From Prado023 sp963700395 (GTDB taxonomy: Bacteria > Actinomycetota > Actinomycetes > S36-B12 > CAIYMF01), in NCBI GenBank assembly GCA_963700395.1, contig CAVOXI010000001.1:1054001-1118000 (forward strand): a DNA stretch of 64,000 nt, in the 5' to 3' direction. Of this stretch, positions 26,788 through 35,653 are shown in pieces. The translations under genes were made by a program, and so were the position numbers. The notes below the pieces were generated by a model. It did no database searches. It was given only the letters and a program-made list of their open reading frames with translations, and was not told where the DNA came from. Positions within the stretch are counted from its first letter, which is position 1; each line of letters begins with the position of its first letter.

Positions 26788-27807
26788 ACACCGCGCGCCC
26801 GCTGGACGCGGTGTCGTCGATCAAGGTCAAGCTGGGCCTGCTCGTCGGCGCCAGCGTGGTGGTTGCGGTGCTCGTCGCAGAGGTCGGGGACGCTGCGCAG
26901 GTGCCCTTGTGGGCCAGTGTGCCCGTGACCGTCGCGGCCGCCCTGACGGTCACCCAGTGGCTCGCCCGCGGGATGACCTCGCCGTTGCGCGAGATGACGG
27001 GGGCGGCAAGGTCGATGGCTGGTGGCGACTACAGCCAGCGCGTCACTGCGACCAGCGCCGACGAGGTCGGGGTCCTCGCGGTGGCCTTCAACGCGATGGC
27101 CGCGGACCTCGCCGCCGCGGACCAGGAGCGACGTCGGCTCGTCGCGACCGTGTCGCACGAGCTGCGGACCCCCCTGGCCGCGCAGCGGGCCCTCCTGGAG
27201 AACCTCGTGGACGGGGTCGTGAGCCCTGATGACGAGGCGCTGCGAGGGGCGCTGCGGCAGTCCGAGCGGCTCAGCGCACTGGTCGCCGACCTGCTCGACC
27301 TCTCCCGCCTCGAAGCAGGCGTCGCGCCCCTGGCCGTGACCGTCGTGCCCGTCGCCGACCTGCTCCGGGCGGCAGCCGCGGAGACCACGATCGGCCCGCG
27401 GCCGGTGGGAGTCCGCTGCGAGACCCACCCGCAGGACCTCACCGTGCTGGGCGATCCTGCTCGGCTCACGCAGCTCGTCGTCAACCTCATCGACAACGCG
27501 ATCCGCCACAGCCCGTCCGACGGCGAGGTGCTGGTCAGCGCCCGAGCAGTCGACGGATCCACCTGGTGGCTCGAGGTTCGCGACCAGGGGCCGGGCATCC
27601 CCGCCGAGGACACGGAGCGGGTCTTCGAACGGTTCGGCTCGGGCAGCGACTCGGCTGGGGGCACCGGCCTCGGACTGGCCATCGCCCGATGGGTGTGCGA
27701 GCTCCACGGTGGAACCATCACCGCCCAGCCGAACGACCACTCGACGACCGGGGCACTCCTGCGGGCGATCCTGCCCCTTCAGCCCGATCCTGCCAACCAC
27801 CTCATGA
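26784..27807 (+). CDS. Sensor histidine kinase, apparent frameshift near the C-terminus
   Basis: HAMP-containing kinase from GTG 26784. Two membrane segments (LGLLVGASVVVAVLVAEVG and LWASVPVTVAAALTV) are close together, so there is almost no extracellular sensor. HAMP (GMTSPLREMTGAARSMAGGD), the H-box VSHELRTPLAA, the N-box NLIDNAIRH, DQGPGIP and GGTGLGLAIAR follow. In the given sequence the frame runs on into the next gene without a stop. Removing one C from CCCC at 27774-27777 gives a natural end (ILPFSPILPTTS) with TGA at 27805-27807, just before an AAGGAG site and ATG 27819. Confidence 0.88.
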
Positions 27808-27818
27808 AGGAGCCGACC

Positions 27819-29429
27819 ATGACCGCTGCGCAGGGCCCAGCCCCCACCCCCGGCCCGGCGGTCGCGACCGCAGGCGCCCCGGACCCGGAGGTGGCGCCGG
27901 GGAGTTCGGTCGACCTCGACGCCGGGGCCACCCAGAGGGCGCTCATGGCCGGACCCAGTGCCAACTGGCTGGACGGGTTCTGGCCCGAGCGCTCCCTCCC
28001 GCCGCAGTCGGCGCTCGTCCTGGGGGCGCTGGCCGTGGGGGCATGGGCGGCCCTCACGTGGCCCGAGCGCAGCGTCGGGCTGGCGGTGGCGCTGACGCTG
28101 CTCGCAGCCGGGGCGCTGATGTGGTCGGCTGCTCGCCACCGCCGTCAGGCGTGGACTGCCGCCTGCGCGGCGCTCGCCGCTGTCCTGGCGATGACTCCCA
28201 TGCTGCGCGCCGCAGGTGGGGTGGTCGCGCTGTCCGTCCTCGTCGGCGTGGTCGTCGCGGCGGCCGGCATGACGCTGGTGCGCACCTTCGTCTCGATCCC
28301 GGCGAGCGTGGCGGCCTGGCCGCTGTCCGCGCTGCGCGGCCTGCCGCTGCTGGGGCGGACGGTCACCGCGACGAGGCGGATGGGCCTGGTCTGGCCGGTG
28401 CTGCGCACGGTCGGCCTGTCACTGGTCGCGCTGGCCCTGTTCGGCGGGCTGTTCGCGTCCGGTGACGCGGTGTTCGGCACCTGGGCCGACGCCGTCATCC
28501 CGGACCTGGGCTGGGACACGATCGTCGCACGCACGTTCGTGCTCGCGCTCGTGGCGGGGATCGTGCTCACCGGCTCCTACCTCGCCCTCAACCCGCCGGA
28601 GGTCGCGGATCTCTCCCTGCCGCCCAGGCGCGCTCCAGCGCGTGCGTGGGAATGGGCCGTGCCCGTCGGGGTGATCGTCGCCCTGTTCGCCGGGTTCCTC
28701 GCCGCCCAGGCCACTGCGATGTGGGGAGGCCACGAGTACCTGCAGCGCACCACCGGGCTCACCTACGCCGACTACGTGCACCAGGGCTTCGGCCAGCTCA
28801 CGACCGCGACGTTCCTCACGGTCGTCGTCGTCGCGCTCACGATGCACGTGGCCGCCCGCGAGACCCGGGGCGACCGCGTCCTGCTGCGCGTGCTCCTGGG
28901 CAGCCTGTGCCTGCTCACGCTGGCCGTCGTCGCCAGCGCGCTGTACCGGATGGCGCTGTACCAGGAGGCCTACGGCTACACGGTCCTGCGCGTCTTCGTC
29001 GACGGGTTCGAGCTGTGGCTCGGGCTGCTCATCACCCTGCTGCTGGTCGCCGGCATCCGGCTGTCGGGTCGATGGCTGGCCCGAACCGTGCTCATCTCAG
29101 CGGCGGTGTTCACGATCGGTTTCGCTGCGATGAACCCCGACGCCTGGGTCGCTGACCGCAACATCGACAGGTACGAGGCGGGCCGGACCCTCGACCTGCT
29201 GTACCTGTCCACCCTCAGCGCGGATGCGACCCCGACGCTCGTGGACCGCCTGCCGGCCGAGGTCACGCAGTGCATGTTCGGGGCCAGGGAGCGGGCGCAG
29301 CTCTCCGGCGACGCCCTTGAGTGGAACCTCGGGCGCAGCCGCGCCCAGACTGCCCTTGAGGGTCTCCGTGAGGTCGGAGTGTCCCCTGCCGACTGCTCCC
29401 AGGTGCTGACCGACACCTACTCCGGCTGA
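27819..29429 (+). CDS. DUF4153/DUF4173 polytopic membrane protein
   Basis: 536 aa from ATG 27819, after AAGGAG with six-base spacing. About 12 hydrophobic segments follow a 75-residue Pro/Ala-rich N-terminus. The signature region near the end is NPDAWVADRNIDRYEAGRTL followed by LLYLSTLSADATPTLVDRLP, characteristic of DUF4153/DUF4173. The function is unknown. In the sequence as given it is in frame with the upstream kinase, giving an 881-residue apparent fusion that I think is an artefact. Pairing of a DUF4173 protein with a minimal-sensor kinase suggests that it may help sensing; this is inference. Confidence 0.85.
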   Translation: MTAAQGPAPTPGPAVATAGAPDPEVAPGSSVDLDAGATQRALMAGPSANWLDGFWPERSLPPQSALVLGALAVGAWAALTWPERSVGLAVALTLLAAGALMWSAARHRRQAWTAACAALAAVLAMTPMLRAAGGVVALSVLVGVVVAAAGMTLVRTFVSIPASVAAWPLSALRGLPLLGRTVTATRRMGLVWPVLRTVGLSLVALALFGGLFASGDAVFGTWADAVIPDLGWDTIVARTFVLALVAGIVLTGSYLALNPPEVADLSLPPRRAPARAWEWAVPVGVIVALFAGFLAAQATAMWGGHEYLQRTTGLTYADYVHQGFGQLTTATFLTVVVVALTMHVAARETRGDRVLLRVLLGSLCLLTLAVVASALYRMALYQEAYGYTVLRVFVDGFELWLGLLITLLLVAGIRLSGRWLARTVLISAAVFTIGFAAMNPDAWVADRNIDRYEAGRTLDLLYLSTLSADATPTLVDRLPAEVTQCMFGARERAQLSGDALEWNLGRSRAQTALEGLREVGVSPADCSQVLTDTYSG

Positions 29430-29523
29430 TGAGTTCCTCGCCCTGTCGGTGCCGCCGCCTGGGCGATCAGGGCCGCACGGGCCGCTGCGCCGGAGGGTGA
29501 GGCCGGGCGCCCCGCGATGCCGT

Positions 29524-30534
29524 TCAGGTGCCGTCGTACCAGCGCAGCACGCGCAGTGCCCGAAGGGTGTTCCACCGGCTCGGGGCGCCGTCACCGTCCT
29601 CCATGTCGAAGTGGGTCAGACCCGGATGGGTGTTCTCCAGCAGCCACGTGCCATCGGGCTGGCGCTTGGAGCGGACCAGCTCCGCGGCCTCTGCCATGCG
29701 CGGGTCGGGCCGGGCACCCACCATGCGGAAGTACTCGAGGGCGCGCAGGACGTCGTAGTGCCAGTACACCGGGAACGAGAACTGCATCCACTTCGGCTTG
29801 ATCACCTCACCTGTGGTCGCACGCCGGAGGAGCCCGCGGCTGAGCAGGTACTCCTCCCCGCGCAGGCGCGCACTGAGCGCGGCCTGCGTGCCGCCCGTGG
29901 CCCGTTCGTGGGCGAGCAGGCCCTCAAGCACGCAGATCGTCGAGTGGAACGACGACCTCGTGGCGCCGTAGAGCGCCCAGCAGTTCCAGCCGCCGTCGTC
30001 CAGCTGCTCGCCCACCAGACGGGAGACGATGCCGTCCACGGACTCACCGAAGTAGGACCCGATGGTCACGGTCCAGGCGTTGATGCAGGCCTCCACCTCC
30101 CCGTCGAAGAACCGCTGACCGCCCTCCTCCCAGCGGCTGCCCTCGCGCACGCCGTGCACCGCACGGCGCACAGCCGGGTCCAGCGGATCGACCCCGAGGC
30201 TGACCAGGACCTCCAGCGTCGGCAGGGTCGCCGTCCACGGCTGGTCGGCGTCGTCGTCAGCCTCCGGTGACTCCGTCCAGACCTGCTCGGAGGGTGGCGG
30301 GTCCGACCCCTGATCGTCGTCCACGTCCTGGGAGAAGTACCCGGCCGGGAAGCATGCGCCACCAGCCCACTGCCCGTCGTCGCCCTGCAGCGCCAGGATC
30401 CGGGCGCCCCACCCCTCGCTCGCCACACGCGCGCGCTCCGCCGCGACGACGTCCGCAGGTGCGTCAGCCAGGTCGCGCAGCACCTGCCACCGGATCGACG
30501 GATCCGAGTCCAGCAGCCAGCTGAGGTCCTCCAT
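29524..30534 (-). CDS. Terpene cyclase/prenyltransferase-fold (alpha/alpha toroid) protein
   Basis: 336 aa from ATG 30534. It starts DLSWLLDSDPSIRWQVLRDL and contains repeated QxxDGxW-like motifs (LQGDDGQWAGGACFP, EQLDDGGWNCWALYG, RQPDGTWLLENTHPG) typical of squalene-cyclase-like toroids. The DxDD motif of true class II cyclases is not seen, so an enzymatic role is doubtful. This group is usually annotated only as squalene cyclase-like or hypothetical. Convergent with the DUF4153 gene and divergent from the alcohol dehydrogenase. Confidence 0.83.
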   Translation of the reverse strand: MEDLSWLLDSDPSIRWQVLRDLADAPADVVAAERARVASEGWGARILALQGDDGQWAGGACFPAGYFSQDVDDDQGSDPPPSEQVWTESPEADDDADQPWTATLPTLEVLVSLGVDPLDPAVRRAVHGVREGSRWEEGGQRFFDGEVEACINAWTVTIGSYFGESVDGIVSRLVGEQLDDGGWNCWALYGATRSSFHSTICVLEGLLAHERATGGTQAALSARLRGEEYLLSRGLLRRATTGEVIKPKWMQFSFPVYWHYDVLRALEYFRMVGARPDPRMAEAAELVRSKRQPDGTWLLENTHPGLTHFDMEDGDGAPSRWNTLRALRVLRWYDGT

Positions 30535-30666
30535 GGCCGGACAACCTACCGCCGGCCACAGGATCCGAACAGGCCCTGGGCGGGGTTGACCCCGGGGCCG
30601 ACCATGTCGTGCCTGGGGGTCGCGCAGGACCTCCCCATCCGGCCCTCGATCGGGTCCAATGGGGGC

Positions 30667-31680
30667 ATGCGAGGAACCATCATCCACGGACCACGGGACG
30701 TGCGCTTCGAGGAGCGCCCTGATCCCACCATCATCGAGCCCACCGACGCCGTCATCCGCACCGTGGCTGCCTGCGTCTGCGGATCGGACCTGTGGCCCTA
30801 CCGGGGCATCTCCAAGGTGCGCAAGCCGACCCCGATCGGGCACGAGTACGTCGGGATCGTCGAGGAGGTGGGTGCCGACGTCACCACAGTCACCCCGGGG
30901 GACTTCGTCGTCGGCGGCTTCCTGTACAGCGACAACACCTGCCCGGTGTGCCGCAAGGGCATGCACTCCCGCTGCCAGAACGGCGGCGGCTTCGACGGCG
31001 CGCAGGCCGAGCGGATCCGGATCCCGCATGCCGACGGCACGCTCATCGCGACCCCCGGCCAGCCGGACCCGGACCTGATCCCCGACCTCCTGGCCCTGTC
31101 GGACGTGATGTGCACCGGCTGGCACGCAGCCGTCTGCGCCGGGGTCCAGCCCGGGATGAGCGTGGTCGTCGTCGGAGACGGCGCCGTCGGCCTGAGCGGG
31201 GTCCTCGCCGCCTCCCAACTCGGTGCGACGACTGTGATCGCGATGAGCCGGCATGAGGACCGCCAGCGGATCGCCACGCTGTTCGGCGCCACTCACATCG
31301 TCGCCGAGCGCGGCGACGAGGGCCTTGCGCGCGTGCAGGAGCTGACCGAGGGCATCGGGGCGGACGCGGTACTCGAATGCGTCGGAACCGAGGAGGCCAG
31401 GCTGCAGGCCGTGCAGTGCGCCCGTCCCGGCGGCATGATCGGCCTGGTCGGCGTCCCGCACGGGGACCTGCCCACCGACCAGCTGTTCTGGGCCAACAAG
31501 GGCATCCGCGGCGGGCCCGCCCCCGTGCGCGCCTACCTGCCGCACCTGCTCGACCTCGTGCTGACCAGGCAGATCCAACCCGGGAAGGTCTTCGACCTCA
31601 CCCTTCCCCTCTCGGAGGTGGCCGAGGCCTACAGCGCCATGGACGAGCGCCGGGCGATCAAGGTGCTGCTCCAGCCCTGA
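30667..31680 (+). CDS. Zinc-dependent medium-chain alcohol dehydrogenase
   Basis: 337 aa from ATG 30667. Catalytic zinc ligands are in AACVCGSDLWPY and GHEYVGIVEEVG. A structural-zinc-like loop, CPVCRKGMHSRC, is present. The NAD(P) Rossmann motif is VVVVGDGAVGLSGVLAA. GADAVLECVGTEEA and ANKGIRGGPAPVRAYLPHLL fit the threonine/glutathione-independent formaldehyde-type dehydrogenase branch. The substrate cannot be assigned. A plain GG-rich region precedes the start, with no classic ribosome site. Confidence 0.92.
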   Translation: MRGTIIHGPRDVRFEERPDPTIIEPTDAVIRTVAACVCGSDLWPYRGISKVRKPTPIGHEYVGIVEEVGADVTTVTPGDFVVGGFLYSDNTCPVCRKGMHSRCQNGGGFDGAQAERIRIPHADGTLIATPGQPDPDLIPDLLALSDVMCTGWHAAVCAGVQPGMSVVVVGDGAVGLSGVLAASQLGATTVIAMSRHEDRQRIATLFGATHIVAERGDEGLARVQELTEGIGADAVLECVGTEEARLQAVQCARPGGMIGLVGVPHGDLPTDQLFWANKGIRGGPAPVRAYLPHLLDLVLTRQIQPGKVFDLTLPLSEVAEAYSAMDERRAIKVLLQP

Positions 31681-31761
31681 CACAGGTCTCCGACCGAGCC
31701 ATCCGGGGCACCGGCTGCGCGGCCATCGACAGGGGCGGACGGACGAACCTACGCTGGCGGC

Positions 31762-32163
31762 ATGGCCACCATCGCAACCCATCTGCGGATCGCCTCCTGG
31801 GACGAGAAGCCTGTCGTCGAGTTCGACGACGGGAGCAGGATCACCCGCGCGAGCGTCGAGCTCACGGAGGGGACCGACGGACTCGAGAGCGGACGATTCG
31901 AGTCGGTCATGTACTACCGCCCCGACGGCACGAGCAGCTACGTCAACGTGATGCGCCTGTCCGCAACCCTGGACGGTCGATCAGGCTCCTTCGTGCTCAC
32001 CGGCGACGGCACCTACGACGGAACCACAGCCGCCGGGCTCTCCACGGTCGTGGTGGGTTCCGCTGACGGCGGCCTCGTCGGCCTGGCAGGGACGTGCAGC
32101 AGCGCGTCCACCGAGGCGGACTATCCGCTCATGCCCCTGACCCTCGACTACGACCTGCCCTGA
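31762..32163 (+). CDS. DUF3224 family protein
   Basis: 133 aa. A single all-beta domain with the family pattern: IASWDEKPVVEFDDGSRIT, ELTEGTDGLESGRFESVMYY, GRSGSFVLTGDGTYDG and a closing STEADYPLMPLTLDYDL. DUF3224 proteins have an AOC-like barrel fold and no known function. Cytosolic, no signal. It follows the dehydrogenase by 81 bp, so a shared transcript is possible. Confidence 0.9.
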   Translation: MATIATHLRIASWDEKPVVEFDDGSRITRASVELTEGTDGLESGRFESVMYYRPDGTSSYVNVMRLSATLDGRSGSFVLTGDGTYDGTTAAGLSTVVVGSADGGLVGLAGTCSSASTEADYPLMPLTLDYDLP

Positions 32164-32243
32164 CGGGGGCGGCACCTCCGGGACAGCCGGCTGAGCCCGG
32201 CCACCGTTTGACTCCCCCGGTCGGTGTGGACCACCCTGACTCA

Positions 32244-32966
32244 ATGAACGCTGAGGCACCACCGTCTGCGGAGCTGTCGTGGCGGGCCGCCGGCCATGCG
32301 GCCCTCGCCGAGGTCGGCAGGCTGCGCGTGGTGGACGCCCTGGGGATCGGCGATGCCAGTCCCAGCGACCTGGCAGGCGACCTGGGGATGTCCTCGAACC
32401 TGCTCGCCCACCACCTGAAGGTGCTCGAGACAGCCGGGCTGGTCCGCCGCCTGCCCTCGGAGGCCGATGGTCGCCGGACCTACGTCCGCCTCATCCCCGA
32501 GGCGCTGCACCGCCTGGGCCGGGTCCCGATCCACCCATTGCCGGAGGACCGGGTGGTGTTCGTGTGCTCCGGCAACTCGGCACGATCCCAGCTGGCCGCT
32601 GCGGTGTGGGCCTCCCGGACCGGCGCCCCGGCGGCGTCGGCCGGCACCCGCCCCGCGGCCCGGATCCACCCGGGCACGCTGCGGGTTGCCCGCGCTCACG
32701 GACTTCGGCTGCTGGCCGATCGGCCGCTGCGCACCACGGAGGTCCTGAACGAGGAGGACACGGTCATCACCGTCTGCGACTCTGCCGACCGGGAGGTGGG
32801 TGTCGAGCACGCCCACTGGTCCATACCGGACCCGGTTCGGGTGGGGACGGGCCGCGCCTTCGAGTCTGCCCTGTCCGAGATCACGGACCGGATCGAGGAC
32901 TGGGTCGGCACCTCGGGCCCCGCCCGGTCAGGCGCCCCGGCGGTATCCCGGCCCGCACCTGCATGA
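32244..32966 (+). CDS. ArsR-type regulator fused to low-molecular-weight phosphatase/arsenate reductase domain
   Basis: 240 aa from ATG 32244. Residues 8-85 are an ArsR winged helix (DASPSDLAGDLGMSSNLLAHH, LKVLETAGLVRRLPSEADGR). Residues 100-215 are a low-molecular-weight tyrosine phosphatase fold: the P-loop reads VVFVCSGNSARSQLA (C-x5-R-S) and DTVITVCDSADRE is the acid-loop region. Such fusions are linked to arsenic in other actinobacteria. It precedes chrA by 7 bp, so here it may tie oxyanion sensing or reduction to a ChrA-type exporter. No ArsB/Acr3 gene is present. Confidence 0.88.
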   Translation: MNAEAPPSAELSWRAAGHAALAEVGRLRVVDALGIGDASPSDLAGDLGMSSNLLAHHLKVLETAGLVRRLPSEADGRRTYVRLIPEALHRLGRVPIHPLPEDRVVFVCSGNSARSQLAAAVWASRTGAPAASAGTRPAARIHPGTLRVARAHGLRLLADRPLRTTEVLNEEDTVITVCDSADREVGVEHAHWSIPDPVRVGTGRAFESALSEITDRIEDWVGTSGPARSGAPAVSRPAPA

Positions 32967-32973
32967 TGTTGCG

Positions 32974-34179
32974 GTGACCGTGGGCGAGGATCCCGTGCCC
33001 GACCACGGCGATGCGGGATCCAGGGGGCCGGCCTGGCGACGGGCGGCCGACGTCGGGATCGTTGCGGGACGCCTGGGCCTGACATCGTTCGGCGGTCCGA
33101 CGGCCCACCCGGCGTACTTCCGCCAGGAGTACGTGACGGCGCGCGGTTGGGTCAGCGAGGCGGAGTTCGCCGAGATCATGGCCCTGTGCCAGGTGCTGCC
33201 GGGCCCGTCCTCCTCCCAGCTCGGCGCCGTGATCGGCTACCAACGGGCCGGGCTGGCCGGATCACTTGCAGGATGGGTGGGCTTCACGGCCCCGAGCGCG
33301 ATCACGATGGGAGCCGTGGCCGCCCTGGGGGCCAGCGCCGGACTGGCGGGGTCGAACCCGGTGCGCGCCCTCATGTGCCTTGCCGTGGCCGTCGTGGCCA
33401 ACGCGGTGATCGACATGGCGCGGACGTTCTGGACCGGCCCTGTCCCCGCCCTCATGGGTGCGGCGGTGTTCCTGGTCACCCTCGCCGGGGTCTCGACCTA
33501 CCTGCCCGTGGTCGCGATCCTGCTGAGCGCGGCCATCGGCGCAGCAATGCTGCGACGGCACTCCTCGGAGCCACGGGTCGGCTTCGACCGTACTCCCTCA
33601 GGACGGGTCGGAGCAGCGATGCTCATCGCCGTCCCGGTGCTCGGCCTGGCCCTGTGGACGGTCCGCGACGATCCGACGGGCTTCGTGGCCTCGGCGATGT
33701 TCAATGCCGGTTCGCTCGTCATCGGGGGCGGGCATGTCGTGCTCCCACTGCTCGAGGGATCCATCGGGCCCCTCGTCGGCGCCGACACCTTCCTCGGCGG
33801 CTACGGCATGGCCCAGGCGATGCCCGGGCCGCTCTTCACCTTCGCCACCTACCTGGGCCAGTCCGTCGGTGGCCCGCCCATCGCGGTCCTGGCGACCTTC
33901 GCGATCTTCCTGCCCGGCCTGCTCCTGGCGCTCGGCGCCCTGCCGTTCTGGGCAGCCATCCGCCATACCCCTGCTGCGGGTGGCGCTGTCGCCGGTGCCA
34001 GCGGAGCAGTCGTCGGGCTCCTGGCGGGCACCCTCATCAACCCCCTGCTCACGGAGTCCGTCACCGACTGGCGGACGGCGCTGCTGGCAGCATCGCTGTT
34101 CGCTGCGACCCGCTGGGCCAGCCCCCCGGTCTGGTTGCTCGTGGCCGCAACGCTGGTCGCCTCCCTCCTCCTGAGCTGA
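32974..34179 (+). CDS. chrA: Chromate transporter family protein
   Basis: 401 aa from GTG 32974. Two homologous halves of about six membrane helices each. The first half has LGLTSFGGPTAHPAYFRQEY, WVSEAEFAEIMALCQVLPGP and SSSQLGAVIGYQRAG, all ChrA signatures. The second half repeats the theme with NAGSLVIGGGHVVLPLLEG and YGMAQAMPGPLFTFATYLG. It exports chromate or a related oxyanion in characterised members; the substrate here is not known. Probably co-transcribed with the ArsR-phosphatase fusion. Confidence 0.93.
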   Translation: MTVGEDPVPDHGDAGSRGPAWRRAADVGIVAGRLGLTSFGGPTAHPAYFRQEYVTARGWVSEAEFAEIMALCQVLPGPSSSQLGAVIGYQRAGLAGSLAGWVGFTAPSAITMGAVAALGASAGLAGSNPVRALMCLAVAVVANAVIDMARTFWTGPVPALMGAAVFLVTLAGVSTYLPVVAILLSAAIGAAMLRRHSSEPRVGFDRTPSGRVGAAMLIAVPVLGLALWTVRDDPTGFVASAMFNAGSLVIGGGHVVLPLLEGSIGPLVGADTFLGGYGMAQAMPGPLFTFATYLGQSVGGPPIAVLATFAIFLPGLLLALGALPFWAAIRHTPAAGGAVAGASGAVVGLLAGTLINPLLTESVTDWRTALLAASLFAATRWASPPVWLLVAATLVASLLLS

Positions 34180-34242
34180 GCACAGGGGCTCCGACCGGGA
34201 CCCCCTCGCCACCGGAGCCGCCCGACCCACAGGTGTTTGCGC

Positions 34243-34267
34243 GTATGGTCAGGTGCCTAGCGGGCAG
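34243..34267 (+). promoter_or_regulatory. SigB-type promoter before the GT4-GH65-Usp cluster
   Basis: GTATG-N14-GGGCAG. One -10 base differs from the GGGTAN form found at seven further sites between 42.1 and 48.9 kb. It is placed 45 bp before the next start at 34312. Confidence 0.5.
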
Positions 34268-34311
34268 TGGTGCACCAGCGAGTCCATCACCCCTGAGTGA
34301 AGGAGAGCGGC

Positions 34312-34527
34312 GTGACCACCACCACACCGGACATCCAGCCCCCCGCGGGCCCCGGACCCGACCCATCCCCCCCCGGTGGCATCCCGCCGGACCCCTGGCC
34401 AGATCCGACGCCCGCTCCTGTCCCACCTGGACCGCCGGTGCCGCCGGGGCCCCCCGGACCGCCCGGTCCACCGCTGGCACCTCCCTCCCCTGAGGTCCCG
34501 CCGCCGCCGACGATGTCACGCACGTGA
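34312..34527 (+). CDS. Proline-rich small protein
   Basis: 71 aa from GTG 34312, preceded by GAAGGAGAGCGGC. More than a third of residues are proline, in PPGPP-type repeats with Gly and Ala. No signal peptide or globular domain. It could be an expressed disordered peptide, or simply a leader in front of the glycosyltransferase whose start is 10 bp after its stop. The good ribosome site and the promoter upstream argue for expression; function unknown. Confidence 0.4.
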   Translation: MTTTTPDIQPPAGPGPDPSPPGGIPPDPWPDPTPAPVPPGPPVPPGPPGPPGPPLAPPSPEVPPPPTMSRT

Positions 34528-34536
34528 TCGACATCC

Positions 34537-35619
34537 GTGGGCCGCGGGAGGAGCCCCGGGATCCAGGGCCAGCAGGCCTCACGCCTGCGCATCGCCCTGG
34601 TCGCGGGACCCTGGCTGCCCGTTCCGCCACCCGCATACGGCGGCAGTGAGGGCGTCATCGACAGGCTCGCGACGGGCTTCCAGGATGCGGGGCACGAGGT
34701 GCTGCTCTTCACGACCGGCGACAGCACGTGCCCGGTCCCGCGCGCATGGGCCCGTGAACGCTCCGCCCCGGAGCAGCTCGGGCAGTCGGTGATCGAGCTG
34801 CAGCACCTCATCCACGCCTACCGGAGCGTCGCTGACTTCGACATCATCCACGACCACACGACACTGGGCCCGGTCTACGCCCTTGGCCGCTGCCGCGGCC
34901 AGATGGTGGCGACCAATCACGGACCCTTCAGCGCTGAGGTCAACGACATCTACGGGGATGTGGGTCCACAGACGGCGATCATCGCGATCTCCCACGATCA
35001 CGCCTCGCGCAGCGCGGTCCCGGTGGCCTCCGTGATCCACCACGGGGTGCGCCCCGAGGAGTTCCCCGTGGGCAGGGGTGACGGGGACCACCTGCTGTTC
35101 CTCGGCCGGTTCTCCCCCGACAAGGGGGCCCGGGAGGCGGCGCTGGCCGCCCACGAGGCCGGGGTCGAGCTCATCCTGGCCGCGAAGATGCGCGAGCCCC
35201 TGGAGCTCGAGTACTTCCGGACCCAGGTCGAGCCGCTGCTCGACTCCCGCGTGCGCTACGTGGGCGAGGTCGGCATGGAGGACAAGCTCGAGCTCCTCGG
35301 GTCCGCCCGTGCGCTGATCAATCCCATCCGGTGGCCCGAGCCGTTCGGCCTGGTCATGGTCGAGGCACTGGCCTGCGGCACGCCGGTCCTGACGACCAAG
35401 TGGGGCGCTGCACCGGAGATCGTCGATGACGGCACGACGGGCTTCCTGTGCGGCGACACGGTCGCGGACCTGGTGGCTGCCATCTCCCGCATCGACGAGC
35501 TCGACCGGGCGGACTGCCGGGCCGCCGTCGAGGCGCGCTTCTCCGCGGATCGGATGGTCCGCGACCATCTCGACCTCTACCAGCGGCTGCTTGCCGGGCG
35601 GGACGGCCCCCGGGCCTGA
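34537..35619 (+). CDS. GT4-family glycosyltransferase
   Basis: 360 aa. GT-B fold: N-terminal RIALVAGPWLPVPPPAYGG (donor/acceptor loop with PPxYGG), FDIIHDHTTLGPVYAL, then the C-terminal nucleotide-sugar site LLFLGRFSPDKGAREA, and EPFGLVMVEALACGTPVLTT with the E-x7-E motif. The start GTG 34537 is the first in-frame start after the preceding gene, but the first 14 residues may not be translated. It is directly upstream of the HAD-GH65 gene, suggesting a shared pathway in making or recycling a glucoside such as a trehalose-like sugar; the substrate is unproven. Confidence 0.9.
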   Translation: MGRGRSPGIQGQQASRLRIALVAGPWLPVPPPAYGGSEGVIDRLATGFQDAGHEVLLFTTGDSTCPVPRAWARERSAPEQLGQSVIELQHLIHAYRSVADFDIIHDHTTLGPVYALGRCRGQMVATNHGPFSAEVNDIYGDVGPQTAIIAISHDHASRSAVPVASVIHHGVRPEEFPVGRGDGDHLLFLGRFSPDKGAREAALAAHEAGVELILAAKMREPLELEYFRTQVEPLLDSRVRYVGEVGMEDKLELLGSARALINPIRWPEPFGLVMVEALACGTPVLTTKWGAAPEIVDDGTTGFLCGDTVADLVAAISRIDELDRADCRAAVEARFSADRMVRDHLDLYQRLLAGRDGPRA

Positions 35620-35653
35620 CGCAGGACGCCAGCATCCGGCAGGGCGGGGCTCC

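Noticed and set aside
30535..31782. Upstream extension of the terpene-cyclase-like frame through the alcohol dehydrogenase
   Set aside because: Antisense to a clear dehydrogenase. The natural start is ATG 30534.
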